Shown here piece after piece: positions 10,629 through 20,974 of a stretch of DNA of 64,000 bases. A program made the position numbers and the translations under genes. Below the pieces are notes generated by a model. It made no database searches. It was not told where the DNA came from and saw nothing but the letters and a program-made list of their open reading frames with translations. The DNA is from Burkholderiales bacterium RIFCSPHIGHO2_12_FULL_63_20 (GTDB taxonomy: Bacteria; Pseudomonadota; Gammaproteobacteria; Burkholderiales; Burkholderiaceae_C), in the NCBI GenBank assembly GCA_001770775.1, contig MESA01000033.1, positions 142,584-206,583 of the forward strand, written 5' to 3'. Position 1 is the first letter of the stretch, and every line of letters begins with the position of its first letter.

Positions 10629-10994
10629 TCAGCCGAATGCCTTGATCTTGCGGAGCAGTTCTTCCGGGTTCACCGGCTTGACGACGTAATCGCTGGCACC
10701 TTGGCGCATACCCCAGACCCGGTCGGTTTCCTGGTTCTTGCTGGTGCACATGATGACGGGTACGTTGGCGAACTGCGGATCACGCGTGATGGCTCGCGTG
10801 AGCTGAAAACCGTTCTGGCCGGGCATGACCACGTCCATCAGGATCAGGTCAGGCTTTTCTTCCTGGAGGCGACGCATGGCTTCCTCGCCGTTCTCAGCCG
10901 TGCGCACGGCATAGCCGCTCTTGGTCAGGAGTTCCGACAGCACATGCAGTTCGGTCTTGGAGTCGTCAACAAGCAGTATTTTTTGAATCGGCAT
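10629..10994 (-). CDS. pilH: PilH, single-domain response regulator
   Basis: Stand-alone CheY-like receiver (121 aa). It has the acidic pair in LLVDDSKTE, phospho-acceptor Asp in DLILMDVVMPGQNG, the conserved Thr/Ser region IMCTSKNQ and Lys in YVVKPVNPEELL. In Pil-Chp systems PilH is the second regulator and modulates retraction or acts as a phosphate sink. It is assigned as PilH rather than PilG from its order directly before pilI. The ribosome site AAGG lies close to the ATG. Confidence 0.88.
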   Translation of the reverse strand: MPIQKILLVDDSKTELHVLSELLTKSGYAVRTAENGEEAMRRLQEEKPDLILMDVVMPGQNGFQLTRAITRDPQFANVPVIMCTSKNQETDRVWGMRQGASDYVVKPVNPEELLRKIKAFG

Positions 10995-11095
10995 ATCAAA
11001 CCTTCTTCATGCGCAAGCACCACGAGGGGACAGGTGGTTTTGCGTGATCAAAATTCATCCCTGGCAATGATCTGTGAGCAGACCCACTCGAGCCG

Positions 11096-11491
11096 TCAGC
11101 CGCCGTACTGGGCAACCGCCTGCAAGAGCTGATCTTTGGTGAAAGGCTTGGTCAGGTAATCCTGCGAGCCCACCATGCGGCCACGCGCCTTGTCAAACAG
11201 GCCATCCTTGGAGGACAGCATGATCACGGGCGTGTTGGTGAACTTCGGATTGCGCTTGATGATCGCGCAAGTTTGATAACCATCCAGGCGCGGCATCAAG
11301 ATGTCACAAAAAATAACATCAGGTGCATGGTCATTGACCTTGGACAAGGCATCGAAACCATCTTCCGCCAGAACCACCTCGTACCCCCCCTGCTTCAGGA
11401 AGATCTCGGCGCTGCGCCGAATGGTGTTGCTGTCGTCAATGACGAGAACTTTCTTGGGGCCTCGAATATCGGGGCTGTCAACTTCAGGCAC
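11096..11491 (-). CDS. pilG: PilG, single-domain response regulator
   Basis: CheY-like receiver (131 aa), first gene of the pil-chp operon. Motifs: VLVIDDSNTIRRS, phospho-acceptor in DVIFCDILMPRLDG, VIMLSSKDG and YLTKPFTKDQLL. The GTG start is preceded by a clear GGAGGA eight bases upstream. PilG is known as the ChpA output regulator that promotes pilus extension through PilB. The 101-nt gap to pilH shows no gene. Confidence 0.9.
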   Translation of the reverse strand: MPEVDSPDIRGPKKVLVIDDSNTIRRSAEIFLKQGGYEVVLAEDGFDALSKVNDHAPDVIFCDILMPRLDGYQTCAIIKRNPKFTNTPVIMLSSKDGLFDKARGRMVGSQDYLTKPFTKDQLLQAVAQYGG

Positions 11492-11564
11492 GAAAGCGTT
11501 CCTCCAAACTGTGTCCCAGGCCGGGTCAATCTCGAACCATTACAGCACGCTCAACCACATCGGA

Positions 11565-11738
11565 TCAAAGCTGCACCATCTCGAAGTCGTCCTTGCGTGC
11601 ACCGCATTCAGGGCAGACCCAGTTCATGGGAACGTCCTCCCAGCGCGTGCCGGCAGGGATGCCCTCATCAGGCAGGCCGGCGGCCTCATCGTAAATCCAG
11701 CCGCAGATCAGGCACATCCAGGTACGAAATTCGTTCAC
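11565..11738 (-). CDS. Rubredoxin
   Basis: A 57-residue iron-sulfur electron carrier with a single Fe(Cys)4 site. Both knuckles are visible: CLICGW at residues 9-14 and CPECGA at 41-46. The aromatic and acidic surroundings are typical (WIYDEAAG, GIPAGTRWEDVP, NWVCP). The start is GTG, with an in-frame TAA three codons upstream, so a longer N-terminus is impossible. Rubredoxin next to thiD and hemL is a recurrent betaproteobacterial order. Its redox partner is not evident here. Confidence 0.93.
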   Translation of the reverse strand: MNEFRTWMCLICGWIYDEAAGLPDEGIPAGTRWEDVPMNWVCPECGARKDDFEMVQL

Positions 11739-11845
11739 GTCGACTTAAACCAGCTTGAATACAATGGACCAATTGTAGCCATCGGTCTTTCACGCAAACC
11801 CAAGGGTTTGTGGGCAAGCAGACCTTATCTTTCCTCAAAACCGCC

Positions 11846-12793
11846 ATGAATGCTCAACTTCCCGGACAAGATCCCACCCTGGCGGACGAAGAGCTGGAAG
11901 CCGGCGCGCCCGCGTGTGTCCTCAGTTTCAATGCAAATGACCCCACCGGCGCATCCGGAATCGGGGCCGATATCGCGACGATCGCTGCCATGGGGGCGCA
12001 TGCCCTGCCCGTGATCACCAGCATTCTGGTGCGCGACACCGCTGAAATCTTCGAGTCCCACGAGATCGATCCCGAGGCCGTTGCTGACCAGGCCCGCTCC
12101 GTGCTGGAGGACACCACCATTGCCTCCTGGAAGGTCGGTTTTCTGGGCAGCGCCGAGGGCGTCAGCGCTGTAGCCGAGATCCTCTCCGACTACACCGATG
12201 TCCCGCTGGTGTCGTATCTGCCCAACTTGTCGTGGATGGACGACGATGCGCAGATGGCTTACCTCGACGCTTTCCGCGAACTGATCCTGCCAGCCACCAT
12301 GGTGTTGGTGGGCAGCCACAGCACCCTCACCGACTTCCTGTTGCCAGATTGGGACGCCGAGCGTCCGCCCTCTGCACGCGAGCTCGCCGTGGCCGCCGCC
12401 GAGCACGGCACCGACTATGTGCTGGTGACCGGCGTGCAACTGCCTGACCAGTTCATCGACAACGTGTTGGCTTCGCCACAAGGCGCCATGTGCGGCGAGC
12501 GCTTCGAGCGCTTTGAAGCCAGTTTCGTGGGAGCCGGCGACACGCTGTCAGCTGCCTTGGCCGCCATCCTGTCCACCGGCACCGCGCTGGACGTTGCCGC
12601 CGCAGAAGCCTTGAGCTTCCTGGATCAGGCCCTGGATTCGGGCTTCCGACCGGGCATGGGCGGCGTCATTCCCGACCGTTTCTTCTGGGCACTGCCCCCA
12701 GGTGAAGAACCTGTGGAAGAACAGACCTCCGAAGAGTCCGTCGACCTGCTCGACGACACCGTTCCCCCTCTGCACTCACGCAATGTCCACTAA
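11846..12793 (+). CDS. thiD: ThiD-like hydroxymethylpyrimidine/phosphomethylpyrimidine kinase (ribokinase superfamily)
   Basis: Ribokinase-fold kinase (315 aa) most like ThiD, which phosphorylates HMP and HMP-phosphate in thiamin synthesis. It has the N-terminal glycine-rich substrate motif ([16 protein letters not shown]) and the C-terminal anion-hole/catalytic motif [12 protein letters not shown]. The motifs diverge from textbook ThiD, and an acidic tail of ~30 residues follows the fold, so substrate specificity is less certain than family. The ATG at 11846 is preferred over an in-frame GTG at 11810. The last 11 bases overlap hemL, implying translational coupling. No TPP riboswitch is visible in the 107-nt leader. 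Confidence 0.8.
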   Translation: MNAQLPGQDPTLADEELEAGAPACVLSFNANDPTGASGIGADIATIAAMGAHALPVITSILVRDTAEIFESHEIDPEAVADQARSVLEDTTIASWKVGFLGSAEGVSAVAEILSDYTDVPLVSYLPNLSWMDDDAQMAYLDAFRELILPATMVLVGSHSTLTDFLLPDWDAERPPSARELAVAAAEHGTDYVLVTGVQLPDQFIDNVLASPQGAMCGERFERFEASFVGAGDTLSAALAAILSTGTALDVAAAEALSFLDQALDSGFRPGMGGVIPDRFFWALPPGEEPVEEQTSEESVDLLDDTVPPLHSRNVH

Positions 12794-14075
12794 CGCTTCG
12801 CTGTTTGAGCGCGCCCAGCGCGTCATTCCCGGCGGCGTGAACTCACCTGTGCGCGCGTTTCGCGCCGTGGGTGGCACGCCCCGTTTCATCACCCGCGCCG
12901 AGGGCGCCTACATGTGGGATGCCGAAGGCACCCGCTACATCGATTACATCGGATCTTGGGGCCCGATGATCCTGGGTCATGGTCACCCAGAGGTGTTGGA
13001 GGCCGTGCAGAAAGCCGCGCTGGACGGCTTCTCGTTTGGTGCGCCGACCGAGCGCGAGATTGAACTGGCCGAAGAAATCCTCAAGCTGGCACCCGGGGCC
13101 GAGCAGGTTCGCCTGGTGAGCTCAGGCACGGAAGCGGGCATGAGCGCCATCCGACTGGCGCGCGGCTACACCGGCCGCAGCAAGCTGATCAAGTTCGAAG
13201 GCTGTTACCACGGCCATGCCGATGCCCTGCTGGTGAAGGCGGGCTCGGGCCTGGCCACGTTCGGCCACCCCACCAGCGCTGGCGTGCCGCCCGAAGTGGT
13301 GCAGCACACCCTGGTGCTGGAATACAACAACATCGCCCAGATTGAAGAAGCGTTTGCCACGCAAGGCCATGAGATCGCCTGCGTGATGATCGAGCCGATC
13401 GCCGGCAACATGAACTTCGTGCGCGCCAGCGTGCCGTTCATGAAGCGCATTCGCGAGCTGTGCTCCGAGCACGGCGCCCTGTTGGTGTTCGACGAGGTGA
13501 TGAGTGGCTTCCGCGTGGCATTGGGCAGTGCCCAGAGCATCTACGCGCGCGACATCCCCGGCTTCAAGCCCGACCTGAGCGTGTTCGGCAAGGTCATTGG
13601 GGGAGGCATGCCGCTGGCCGCCTTTGCCGCCTCGCGCGAGATCATGTCCAAACTGGCCCCGCTGGGTCCGGTCTACCAGGCCGGCACGCTGTCGGGCAAC
13701 CCGGTGGCGACGGCCTGTGGCCTGACCACGCTCAAGCTGATCCAGCGCCCCGGCTTTTTCGAGGCTTTGTCGGCCCGCACCCACAGCCTGATGGACGGCC
13801 TCACGCAGGCCGCCGCCCAAGCCGGTGTGCCGCTGGTCACCGATTGCCAGGGCGGCATGTTCGGCTTTTTCTTTGCCGACACGCTGCCGCAGAACTACCA
13901 GCAGGTCATGGCCAAGGGCAGCGAGCGCTTCAACCGCTTCTATCACCTGATGCTCGACCGCGGCGTGTACTTCGCCCCCGCCATGTACGAGGCCGGCTTT
14001 GTGAGCGCGGCCCACACGGAACAGGATATCGCCGACACGGTGGCTGCGGCCGCCGAGGCTTTCCGCCAACTCTGA
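12783..14075 (+). CDS. hemL: Glutamate-1-semialdehyde 2,1-aminomutase
   Basis: PLP enzyme (430 aa) converting glutamate-1-semialdehyde to 5-aminolevulinate, the C5 route into haem. It shows the signature N-terminus ([18 protein letters not shown]), the phosphate-binding [16 protein letters not shown] (typical GTEA), [10 protein letters not shown], and PLP lysine K270 in [11 protein letters not shown]. Length matches the family. The start overlaps the thiD end by 11 nt; longer in-frame starts would lie inside thiD and lack family support. Confidence 0.97.
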   Translation: MSTNASLFERAQRVIPGGVNSPVRAFRAVGGTPRFITRAEGAYMWDAEGTRYIDYIGSWGPMILGHGHPEVLEAVQKAALDGFSFGAPTEREIELAEEILKLAPGAEQVRLVSSGTEAGMSAIRLARGYTGRSKLIKFEGCYHGHADALLVKAGSGLATFGHPTSAGVPPEVVQHTLVLEYNNIAQIEEAFATQGHEIACVMIEPIAGNMNFVRASVPFMKRIRELCSEHGALLVFDEVMSGFRVALGSAQSIYARDIPGFKPDLSVFGKVIGGGMPLAAFAASREIMSKLAPLGPVYQAGTLSGNPVATACGLTTLKLIQRPGFFEALSARTHSLMDGLTQAAAQAGVPLVTDCQGGMFGFFFADTLPQNYQQVMAKGSERFNRFYHLMLDRGVYFAPAMYEAGFVSAAHTEQDIADTVAAAAEAFRQL

Positions 14076-14081
14076 CGTTTC

Positions 14082-15464
14082 ATGCACATCCACATTCTTG
14101 GCATCTGCGGCACCTTCATGGGTGGCGTGGCTGCACTCGCCCGCGAGGCGGGTCACCGTGTCACCGGCTGCGACGCCGGCGTCTATCCACCGATGAGCGA
14201 TCAGCTGCGTGCCCTGGGCATTGACCTGATTGAGGGCTATGGCGTGGACCAGCTGGCCCTTCAGCCCGACTTGTTCGTCATTGGCAACGTGGTCTCACGC
14301 GGCAATCCGCTGATGGAAGCCATTCTGGACGCGGGACTGCCCTACACCAGCGGGCCGCAATGGCTGAGCGAGAACGTGCTGCAAGGCCGCCATGTGCTGG
14401 CCGTAGCGGGCACGCACGGCAAGACCACGACCACATCGATGTTGACCTGGATCCTGGAGTTCGCCGGGCAGCAGCCGGGCTTCCTGGTGGGCGGGGTGCC
14501 GCAGAACTTTGGCGTCTCGGCCCGACTGGGTGACACCGACGCGGCCACGCGGCCGGACACAGGTCACCCCTTTGTGATCGAGGCCGACGAGTACGACACG
14601 GCCTTCTTCGACAAGCGCAGCAAGTTCGTGCACTACCGCCCGCGCACGGCCATCCTCAATAACCTTGAGTTTGACCATGCCGACATCTTTGCCGACCTGG
14701 CCGCCATCGAGACGCAGTTCCACCACCTGGTGCGCACAGTGCCCGCCAGCGGCCGCCTGGTGGTCAACGCCCGAGAAGAAGCGCTGACGCGTGTGTTGGA
14801 GCGTGGCTGCTGGAGCGACGTTGCACGTTTTGGCGAGCGACGGGATGCACCCGGTTTCCGCGCACGTGGCGAGCCGCATGCTTTCGATGTACTGAAAGCT
14901 GGCGTGCTGGTGGGGCGCGTGGAATGGGCCCTGTTGGGCGAACACAATCAGTTGAATGCCCTGGCCGCTGTCGCCGCGGCGGAACATGTGGGCGTGACGC
15001 CACAGATCGCCTGCGAGGCCCTGGGCCAGTTTGCCAACGTCAAGCGTCGCCTGGAGCTGAAAGGCGAGGTGCGCGGCATCACCGTGTACGACGACTTTGC
15101 GCACCACCCCACGGCCATCCGCACGACGGTGGACGGTCTGCGCCGCAAGGTGGGGCCGGACAGCCGCATCCTGGCGGTGTTCGAGCCGCGCTCCAACACG
15201 ATGAAGTTGGGCACGATGAAGGCGCAACTGCCCTGGTCACTGGAAGAGGCCGACCTGGCGTTTTGCCACAGTGGTGGCCTGGGCTGGGATGCCCACGAAG
15301 CTCTGCTGGAAATGGGCGAGCGCGCCGTGGTGTCCGACAGCATCGACACCCTGGTGGCCAAGGTGGTCAAGGCCGCACAGCCCGGTGATCAGGTCCTGTG
15401 CATGAGCAATGGCGGCTTTGGCGGGATTCACGACAAATTGCTCAAGGCCTTGGTGCAGGCCTGA
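14082..15464 (+). CDS. mpl: UDP-N-acetylmuramate:L-alanyl-gamma-D-glutamyl-meso-diaminopimelate ligase
   Basis: Mur-ligase family enzyme (460 aa) that reattaches recycled tripeptide to UDP-MurNAc in the cytosol. It starts with the Mpl-type Rossmann motif HILGICGTFMGGVA. It has the ATP loop AGTHGKTTT (Lys114), the mid-domain ligase motif EADEYDTAFFDKRSKF, and the C-terminal YDDFAHHPTAI typical of Mpl. It begins 6 nt after the hemL stop, so it is probably cotranscribed. Mpl is separated from MurC by the IHILGICGTFMGG start and the EADEYD motif. Confidence 0.96.
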   Translation: MHIHILGICGTFMGGVAALAREAGHRVTGCDAGVYPPMSDQLRALGIDLIEGYGVDQLALQPDLFVIGNVVSRGNPLMEAILDAGLPYTSGPQWLSENVLQGRHVLAVAGTHGKTTTTSMLTWILEFAGQQPGFLVGGVPQNFGVSARLGDTDAATRPDTGHPFVIEADEYDTAFFDKRSKFVHYRPRTAILNNLEFDHADIFADLAAIETQFHHLVRTVPASGRLVVNAREEALTRVLERGCWSDVARFGERRDAPGFRARGEPHAFDVLKAGVLVGRVEWALLGEHNQLNALAAVAAAEHVGVTPQIACEALGQFANVKRRLELKGEVRGITVYDDFAHHPTAIRTTVDGLRRKVGPDSRILAVFEPRSNTMKLGTMKAQLPWSLEEADLAFCHSGGLGWDAHEALLEMGERAVVSDSIDTLVAKVVKAAQPGDQVLCMSNGGFGGIHDKLLKALVQA

Positions 15465-15485
15465 ATCCGGCAACCAGGCTCTTCT

Positions 15486-16295
15486 TCAGGCCATCCAGGC
15501 CTCGGCCTCCACCATCAAGCGAGCCGGATTCGCCCCCAGGCGCGCCTGGGGCTCGAACACATCCACCCGATCGGTGATGAGGCCATCCAGCCCGGCGCGC
15601 CACAACATGCTGGCGCGCGAGGCTTGGTTGACCGTGTAACTCAAGGCCTTCAAGCCCGCATCGTGGATGGCGGCAATGCGCTCGCCATTGAGATGCGTGT
15701 GGTTCACGACCAAGGCCTGGCATCCCAACCGCAAGGCTGACTTGATGCCGTCATCGCCCCACTCATCCAGCAACAACGCCCGAGGCAGATCGGGCTGCGT
15801 CTGGCGCGCCGCTTCCAGCGCCGCCGTGCTGAACGAGCTGAGCAGTGGCTTGACGTGGGCCTGCGACCACAGCCGCGCCACATGCTGCGCAACCACACGG
15901 CCGGTGCGTACCTCGTCACCCGGCGTGGGCTTGATCTCCAGATTGACCATCATGCCCAAGGCCTGCAGCCAGCGGGCCAAGGCCTCCAGGCGCAGCAGCG
16001 GCTCGCCCGCGTAGGGGCGACCATGCCAGCTCCCCGCATCCAGTCGCGACAGCGCATCCCAACCCAACAAGCCCGCTTCACCGTGCCCGTTGGTCGTGCG
16101 GTCCAGCTCGGTGTCGTGCAGCAGAAACGGCTCGCCATCGGCACTGAGCTTCACATCGCACTCAAACATGGCAAACCCATGCTCAGCGCCCAAACGGAAA
16201 GCCGCCATGGTGTTCTCGGGGGCCAGTTCACCCGCACCTCGGTGGGCAATCCAGCAGGGATAAGGCCAGGCGGTATTCGGAGCAACAGCGTGCAT
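15486..16295 (-). CDS. ugpQ: Glycerophosphodiester phosphodiesterase, cytosolic type
   Basis: TIM-barrel GDPD (269 aa) hydrolysing glycerophosphodiesters to sn-glycerol-3-phosphate and an alcohol. Active-site elements: IAHRGAGELAPENT near 17-29 (His18-Arg19, Glu27-Asn28), metal ligands in FECDVKLSADG (Glu45, Asp47) and the general acid His60 in LLHDTELDRTTNG. There is no signal peptide, which favours the UgpQ-like cytosolic form over periplasmic GlpQ. It is convergent with mpl, 21 nt apart. Confidence 0.95.
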   Translation of the reverse strand: MHAVAPNTAWPYPCWIAHRGAGELAPENTMAAFRLGAEHGFAMFECDVKLSADGEPFLLHDTELDRTTNGHGEAGLLGWDALSRLDAGSWHGRPYAGEPLLRLEALARWLQALGMMVNLEIKPTPGDEVRTGRVVAQHVARLWSQAHVKPLLSSFSTAALEAARQTQPDLPRALLLDEWGDDGIKSALRLGCQALVVNHTHLNGERIAAIHDAGLKALSYTVNQASRASMLWRAGLDGLITDRVDVFEPQARLGANPARLMVEAEAWMA

Positions 16296-16534
16296 GTTCG
16301 ACTCGACAGAACGTCATCAAGGTGTCAGTGCTGTCAGCATAACGACTTCAAACGCACCCAAACGCCGCCATAAGACCGTACTAAGCGCCCTTTTCTGATC
16401 AAGGGTATGACCCGCTGCGTTAACATCTCGGCTCAGGCGCGAAAACCCTCCCCACAGCAGCGCCTGGGAGTGATTCATTGCCCCCAGGTGCCTTGCGCAT
16501 TTCCGAAATCCGGCCCTTCGCGTCTGGCGACCTC

Positions 16535-19500
16535 ATGAACGCACCCACCGAGTTGACCCACATGATCGCCCAGGCTGCCGACGCCCACACGGACGGCCAG
16601 CCACGCCTGCGCGAGATTCCCTATAACTACACCTCGTTCTCGGACCGCGAGATCGTCCAGCGCCTGCTGGGCCAGCGCGCCTGGGAGGCCCTGAGCCAAC
16701 TGCGCACCGAGCGCCTGACGGGCCGCTCCGCCCGGATGCTGTACGAAGTGCTGGGCGACATCTGGGTCGTGCAGCGCAACCCCTACCTGCAGGACGACCT
16801 GCTGGACAACCCCAAGCGCCGCGGCCAGCTGATCGACGCGCTGCACCACCGCCTGGGCGAGGTCGACAAGCGTCGCACCCCGAGCAACGACAGCGCCCGC
16901 GATGCACTGGTGGGCGAGGTACTGGGCATGGCCCGCACCGCAGTGGACCGTTTTGCCCGCGCCTTCGACCAGATGGGCGAGTTGCGGGAACGCGCTCAGC
17001 GCGTGCTGCGCAAAGTCACACGTCACGACAACATCAAGTTCGATGGCCTGAGCCGCGTCTCGCACGTGACCGACGCCACCGACTGGCGCGTCGAATACCC
17101 CTTCGTGGTCCTGACCCCGGACACCGAAGAAGAAATGGCCGCCCTGGTGAAGGGTTGCGTCGAGTTGGGCCTGACCATCATCCCGCGTGGGGGTGGCACG
17201 GGCTACACCGGCGGCGCGGTGCCCCTGACCTGGAAGAGCGCGGTGATCAACACCGAAAAGCTCGAACAGATGACCGAGGTCGAGATGGTGAACCTGCCGG
17301 GCTTGGCCCAGCCGGTGGCCACCGTCTGGACCGGCGCGGGTGTGGTCACGCAGCGCGTGGCCGATGCGGCCGAGCGTGCGGGCTTTGTGTTCGCGGTGGA
17401 CCCCACCTCGGCGGAAGCCTCTTGCGTAGGCGGCAACATCGCCATGAACGCCGGCGGCAAGAAGGCGGTGCTGTGGGGCACAGCCCTGGACAACCTCGCC
17501 TCGTGGCGCATGGTCACGCCCGATGCGAAATGGCTGGATGTGGTACGACTGGACCACAACCTGGGCAAGATCCACGACATCGAAACCGCGAGCTTCGAGC
17601 TCCGCTATTTCGAGGCCGATGGCAAGACGCCCATCCGCACCGAGCGCCTGGACATCCCCGGCCGCACCTTCCGCAAGGAAGGCCTGGGCAAGGACGTCAC
17701 CGACAAGTTCCTCGCCGGCCTGCCCGGCATCCAGAAGGAAGGCTGTGATGGCCTGATCACCAGCGCCCGCTGGGTCGTGCACCGCATGCCCAAGCACGTG
17801 CGCACGGTGTGTTTGGAGTTCTTTGGCAACCCCAAGGAAGGCGTGCCCTCGATCGTCGAGATCAAGGACTTCATGTTCGAGGAAATGAAGCAACCGGGCG
17901 GCGCCATTCTGGCCGGCCTGGAGCACCTCGACGACCGCTACCTGCGCGCCGTGGGCTACGCCACCAAGAGCAAGCGCGGCACCCTGCCCAAGATGATCCT
18001 GGTGGGCGACATCGTCGGTGACGACGAAGACCGCGTGGCCCGCGCCACCAGCGAAGTCATCCGCCTGGCCAATGGCCGCTCGGGCGAAGGCTTCGTGGCC
18101 GTGAGCGCCGAAGCCCGCAAGAAGTTCTGGGCCGACCGCAAGCGCACCGCCGCCATCGCCAAGCACACGAACGCCTTCAAGGTGAACGAAGACGTGGTGA
18201 TCCCGCTGCCGCGCATGGGCGAGTACACCCTGGGCATCGAGCGCATCAACATCGAGTTGAGCCTGCGCAACAAGCTGGCCCTGGTCGATGCATTGGACGA
18301 GTTCTTCCAGACCGGCACGCAGCACATCGCGGGCTTCATGGGCAAGGTCGAAGATGCCGAAGAGCTGCCCAACGAAGAGGCGCTGAGCGAGAAGATCGCC
18401 ACCGCCCGAGCTCACCTGGCCACGGTGCGCGCCCGCTGGGCCTTCCTGTCCAAGCACATCGACACCCCGATTGCCGAGGTCGATGAGGCGCTGGTAGCCC
18501 ACGGCTATACGCAGCACCGCAATGGTGCCTACACACCCGAGGCCGGCGACACCGTCTTCAACCTGCTGCAAACGTGGACGATCCGCGCTGGCTGGAAGCG
18601 GGAAATCCGCGACGAGCTGGCCCACGAGTTCAACGGCGGCGCACTGCGCCCCATCCTCGACGAGCTCAAGCGCATCCACAAAGAGGTGCTGCGTGGTCGT
18701 GTTTGGGTGGCGCTGCACATGCACGCCGGCGACGGCAACGTGCACACCAACATCCCCGTCAACAGCGACAACTACGAGATGCTGCAAACGGCGCACGAAG
18801 CCGTGGGCCGCATCATGAAGCTGGCGCGCGCGCTCGACGGTGTGATTTCGGGCGAGCACGGCATTGGCATCACCAAGCTGGAGTTCCTCACCGACGCCGA
18901 GATGGCCAACTTCACGGCCTACAAGCAGAAGGTAGACCCGGAAGGTCGCTTCAACAAGGGCAAGCTGCTGCGCGGCGAGGCCTTGCGTCGACTGGGTGAC
19001 GACGTCCATGCCGCCGACCTGACGGAGGCCTACACGCCCTCGTTCGGTCTGATGGGCCACGAGTCGCTGATCATGCAGCAGTCGGACATTGGCGACATCG
19101 CCACCTCCGTCAAGGACTGCCTGCGCTGCGGCAAGTGCAAGCCAGTGTGCTCGACGCACGTGCCCCGCGCCAACCTGCTCTACAGCCCACGCAACAAGAT
19201 TTTGGCCACCTCGCTGCTGGTCGAGGCCTTCCTGTACGAAGAGCAGACGCGCCGCGGTGTATCGATCAAGCACTGGGAAGAGTTCGAGGACGTGGCCGAC
19301 CACTGCACGGTTTGCCACAAGTGCCTGACGCCCTGCCCGGTCAACATCGACTTCGGCGACGTGTCGATGAACATGCGCAACCTGCTGGTCAAGCTAGACA
19401 AGAAGACCTTCCGCCCTGCGGGCGCCGCCGGCATGGCCATGCTCAACAGCAACAATCCGCAAACCATCAAGCTGATCCGTTCGGCCCTGGTGGACGTGGC

Positions 19501-20530
19501 CATGCCTCTGCAACGCCTGGGCAACGAGGTGCTCAAGGTCGTCGCCCGCAAGCAGACCAGCGCGCCCCCGGCCACGGTCGGCACTGCGCCGATCAAAGAG
19601 CAGATTGTCCACTTCGTCAACAAGAAGATGCCGGGCGGCTTGCCCAAGAAGACCGCGCGCGCCTTGCTGGACATCGAAGACAAGGACTACGTCCCCATCC
19701 TCCGTGACCCGAAGGGCACCACCTCTGACACGGAGGCGGTGTTCTACTTCCCCGGTTGCGGCTCGGAGCGTCTGTTCAGCCAGGTGGGCCTGGCCACGCA
19801 GGCCATGCTGTGGCATGCGGGCGTGCAGACCGTGCTGCCGCCGGGCTACCTGTGCTGCGGATACCCGCAGCGCGGCTCAGGTCAGTTCGACAAGGCCGAG
19901 AAGATGATCACCGACAATCGGGTGCTGTTCCACCGTGTGGCCAACACGCTGAACTACCTGGACATCAAGACGGTGGTCGTGTCGTGCGGCACCTGCTACG
20001 ACCAGTTGCAGGGCTACCAGTTCGACAAGATCTTCCCGGGCAGCCGCATCATCGACATCCACGAGTTCCTGCTGGAGAAGGGCATCACCCTGCCCAATGC
20101 CGGCGGCTTCCTCTTCCACGATCCCTGCCACAGCCCGATGAAGCAGCAGGACCCGATGAAGACCGTCAAGGCGCTGCTGGGCAATGGCGTGATCAAGTCG
20201 GACCGTTGCTGCGGCGAGGCCGGCACGCTGGCGGTCAGCCGCCCTGACATCTCCACGCAGGTGCGCTTCCGCAAGGAAGAGGAGATCCGCAAGGGCGAAG
20301 CTGCCCTGCGTGCGCAAGGCCTGATTGGCGCCAAGGAGAACGCCAAGATCCTGACCTCCTGCCCAGCCTGCCTGCAGGGCTTGAGCCGTTATGTCGACGA
20401 CGCGCAGACCGGTCTGCTGGAAGCCGACTACGTGGTCATCGAAATGGCCCGGCAGATCCTGGGTGAGAACTGGATGCCGGAGTACGTGGCCAAGGCCAAC
20501 AACGGCGGCATCGAGCGCGTTCTGGTGTGA
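16535..20530 (+). CDS. Large FAD/FMN and 4Fe-4S dehydrogenase (DUF3683-FAD oxidase-CCG fusion)
   Basis: A 1331-aa oxidoreductase of the D-lactate/2-hydroxyglutarate/glycolate dehydrogenase superfamily; the physiological 2-hydroxy acid is unknown. Order: a ~150-residue N-terminal region of DUF3683 type, a PCMH-type FAD domain with [11 protein letters not shown] near 218-228, an FAD-oxidase C-terminal domain containing [12 protein letters not shown] and [10 protein letters not shown], then two ferredoxin motifs ([11 protein letters not shown] from Cys862; [12 protein letters not shown] from Cys924). Two CCG cysteine-rich modules close it ([37 protein letters not shown]), as in GlpC. No signal or membrane segment is seen. 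The ATG at 16535 is preferred over the upstream TTG. The TGA overlaps the ATG of the HIT gene by one base. Confidence 0.9.
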   Translation: MNAPTELTHMIAQAADAHTDGQPRLREIPYNYTSFSDREIVQRLLGQRAWEALSQLRTERLTGRSARMLYEVLGDIWVVQRNPYLQDDLLDNPKRRGQLIDALHHRLGEVDKRRTPSNDSARDALVGEVLGMARTAVDRFARAFDQMGELRERAQRVLRKVTRHDNIKFDGLSRVSHVTDATDWRVEYPFVVLTPDTEEEMAALVKGCVELGLTIIPRGGGTGYTGGAVPLTWKSAVINTEKLEQMTEVEMVNLPGLAQPVATVWTGAGVVTQRVADAAERAGFVFAVDPTSAEASCVGGNIAMNAGGKKAVLWGTALDNLASWRMVTPDAKWLDVVRLDHNLGKIHDIETASFELRYFEADGKTPIRTERLDIPGRTFRKEGLGKDVTDKFLAGLPGIQKEGCDGLITSARWVVHRMPKHVRTVCLEFFGNPKEGVPSIVEIKDFMFEEMKQPGGAILAGLEHLDDRYLRAVGYATKSKRGTLPKMILVGDIVGDDEDRVARATSEVIRLANGRSGEGFVAVSAEARKKFWADRKRTAAIAKHTNAFKVNEDVVIPLPRMGEYTLGIERINIELSLRNKLALVDALDEFFQTGTQHIAGFMGKVEDAEELPNEEALSEKIATARAHLATVRARWAFLSKHIDTPIAEVDEALVAHGYTQHRNGAYTPEAGDTVFNLLQTWTIRAGWKREIRDELAHEFNGGALRPILDELKRIHKEVLRGRVWVALHMHAGDGNVHTNIPVNSDNYEMLQTAHEAVGRIMKLARALDGVISGEHGIGITKLEFLTDAEMANFTAYKQKVDPEGRFNKGKLLRGEALRRLGDDVHAADLTEAYTPSFGLMGHESLIMQQSDIGDIATSVKDCLRCGKCKPVCSTHVPRANLLYSPRNKILATSLLVEAFLYEEQTRRGVSIKHWEEFEDVADHCTVCHKCLTPCPVNIDFGDVSMNMRNLLVKLDKKTFRPAGAAGMAMLNSNNPQTIKLIRSALVDVAMPLQRLGNEVLKVVARKQTSAPPATVGTAPIKEQIVHFVNKKMPGGLPKKTARALLDIEDKDYVPILRDPKGTTSDTEAVFYFPGCGSERLFSQVGLATQAMLWHAGVQTVLPPGYLCCGYPQRGSGQFDKAEKMITDNRVLFHRVANTLNYLDIKTVVVSCGTCYDQLQGYQFDKIFPGSRIIDIHEFLLEKGITLPNAGGFLFHDPCHSPMKQQDPMKTVKALLGNGVIKSDRCCGEAGTLAVSRPDISTQVRFRKEEEIRKGEAALRAQGLIGAKENAKILTSCPACLQGLSRYVDDAQTGLLEADYVVIEMARQILGENWMPEYVAKANNGGIERVLV

Positions 20531-20967
20531 TGGCTTCCGGCTGTGAACTGTGCGAGCAGGATGGCGGCATCCTGCTGCTGCAGACCCCGCAATGGCGGGT
20601 GATCCGTGCACTGGATGGCGACCACCCGGCCTTCTACCGCGTCATCTGGAACGACCATGTCAGCGAGTGGACCGACCTGTCCGCCTCTGACCGGGCCGTG
20701 ATGATGGGGGTGGTGGAGACCGTGGAAAGCGCCTTGCGCGCGCACCTAAAACCCACCAAGGTCAACCTGGCCTCACTGGGCAATGTGGTGCCGCACCTGC
20801 ACTGGCACGTCATCGCACGCTTTGACTGGGACGCGCGCTGGCCTGCGCCCGTCTGGGCCCCCAAGCAGCACGACGTGCCAGACGCCGAGCAGCGTCTGGA
20901 GATGCCGCTGGCGCAACTGGATCAACAGGTGATCCGCGCCCTTGAGCCGGGCACCAGCGGTAACTGA
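20530..20967 (+). CDS. HIT family nucleotide hydrolase/transferase
   Basis: Histidine-triad protein (145 aa). The triad HLHWHVIARF carries histidines at 89, 91 and 93. CELCEQDGG near the N-terminus resembles the Cys pair of zinc-binding HIT proteins. The ATG shares one base with the stop of the large dehydrogenase (TGATG), indicating translational coupling. HIT proteins cleave nucleoside phosphoramidates or dinucleotides; the substrate cannot be told. It faces cheW, with 7 nt between stops. Confidence 0.92.
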   Translation: MASGCELCEQDGGILLLQTPQWRVIRALDGDHPAFYRVIWNDHVSEWTDLSASDRAVMMGVVETVESALRAHLKPTKVNLASLGNVVPHLHWHVIARFDWDARWPAPVWAPKQHDVPDAEQRLEMPLAQLDQQVIRALEPGTSGN

Positions 20968-20974
20968 AGCCGCG

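Noticed and set aside
11739-11845. TPP riboswitch upstream of thiD
   Set aside because: The leader is 107 nt and lacks the CTGAGA and ACCTGA thi-box sequences.
16475-19318. 947-codon open frame antisense to the large dehydrogenase
   Set aside because: Shadow frame: the sense strand has continuous FAD and Fe-S motifs, and the antisense product is low-complexity Val/Ala/Gly/His-rich sequence.
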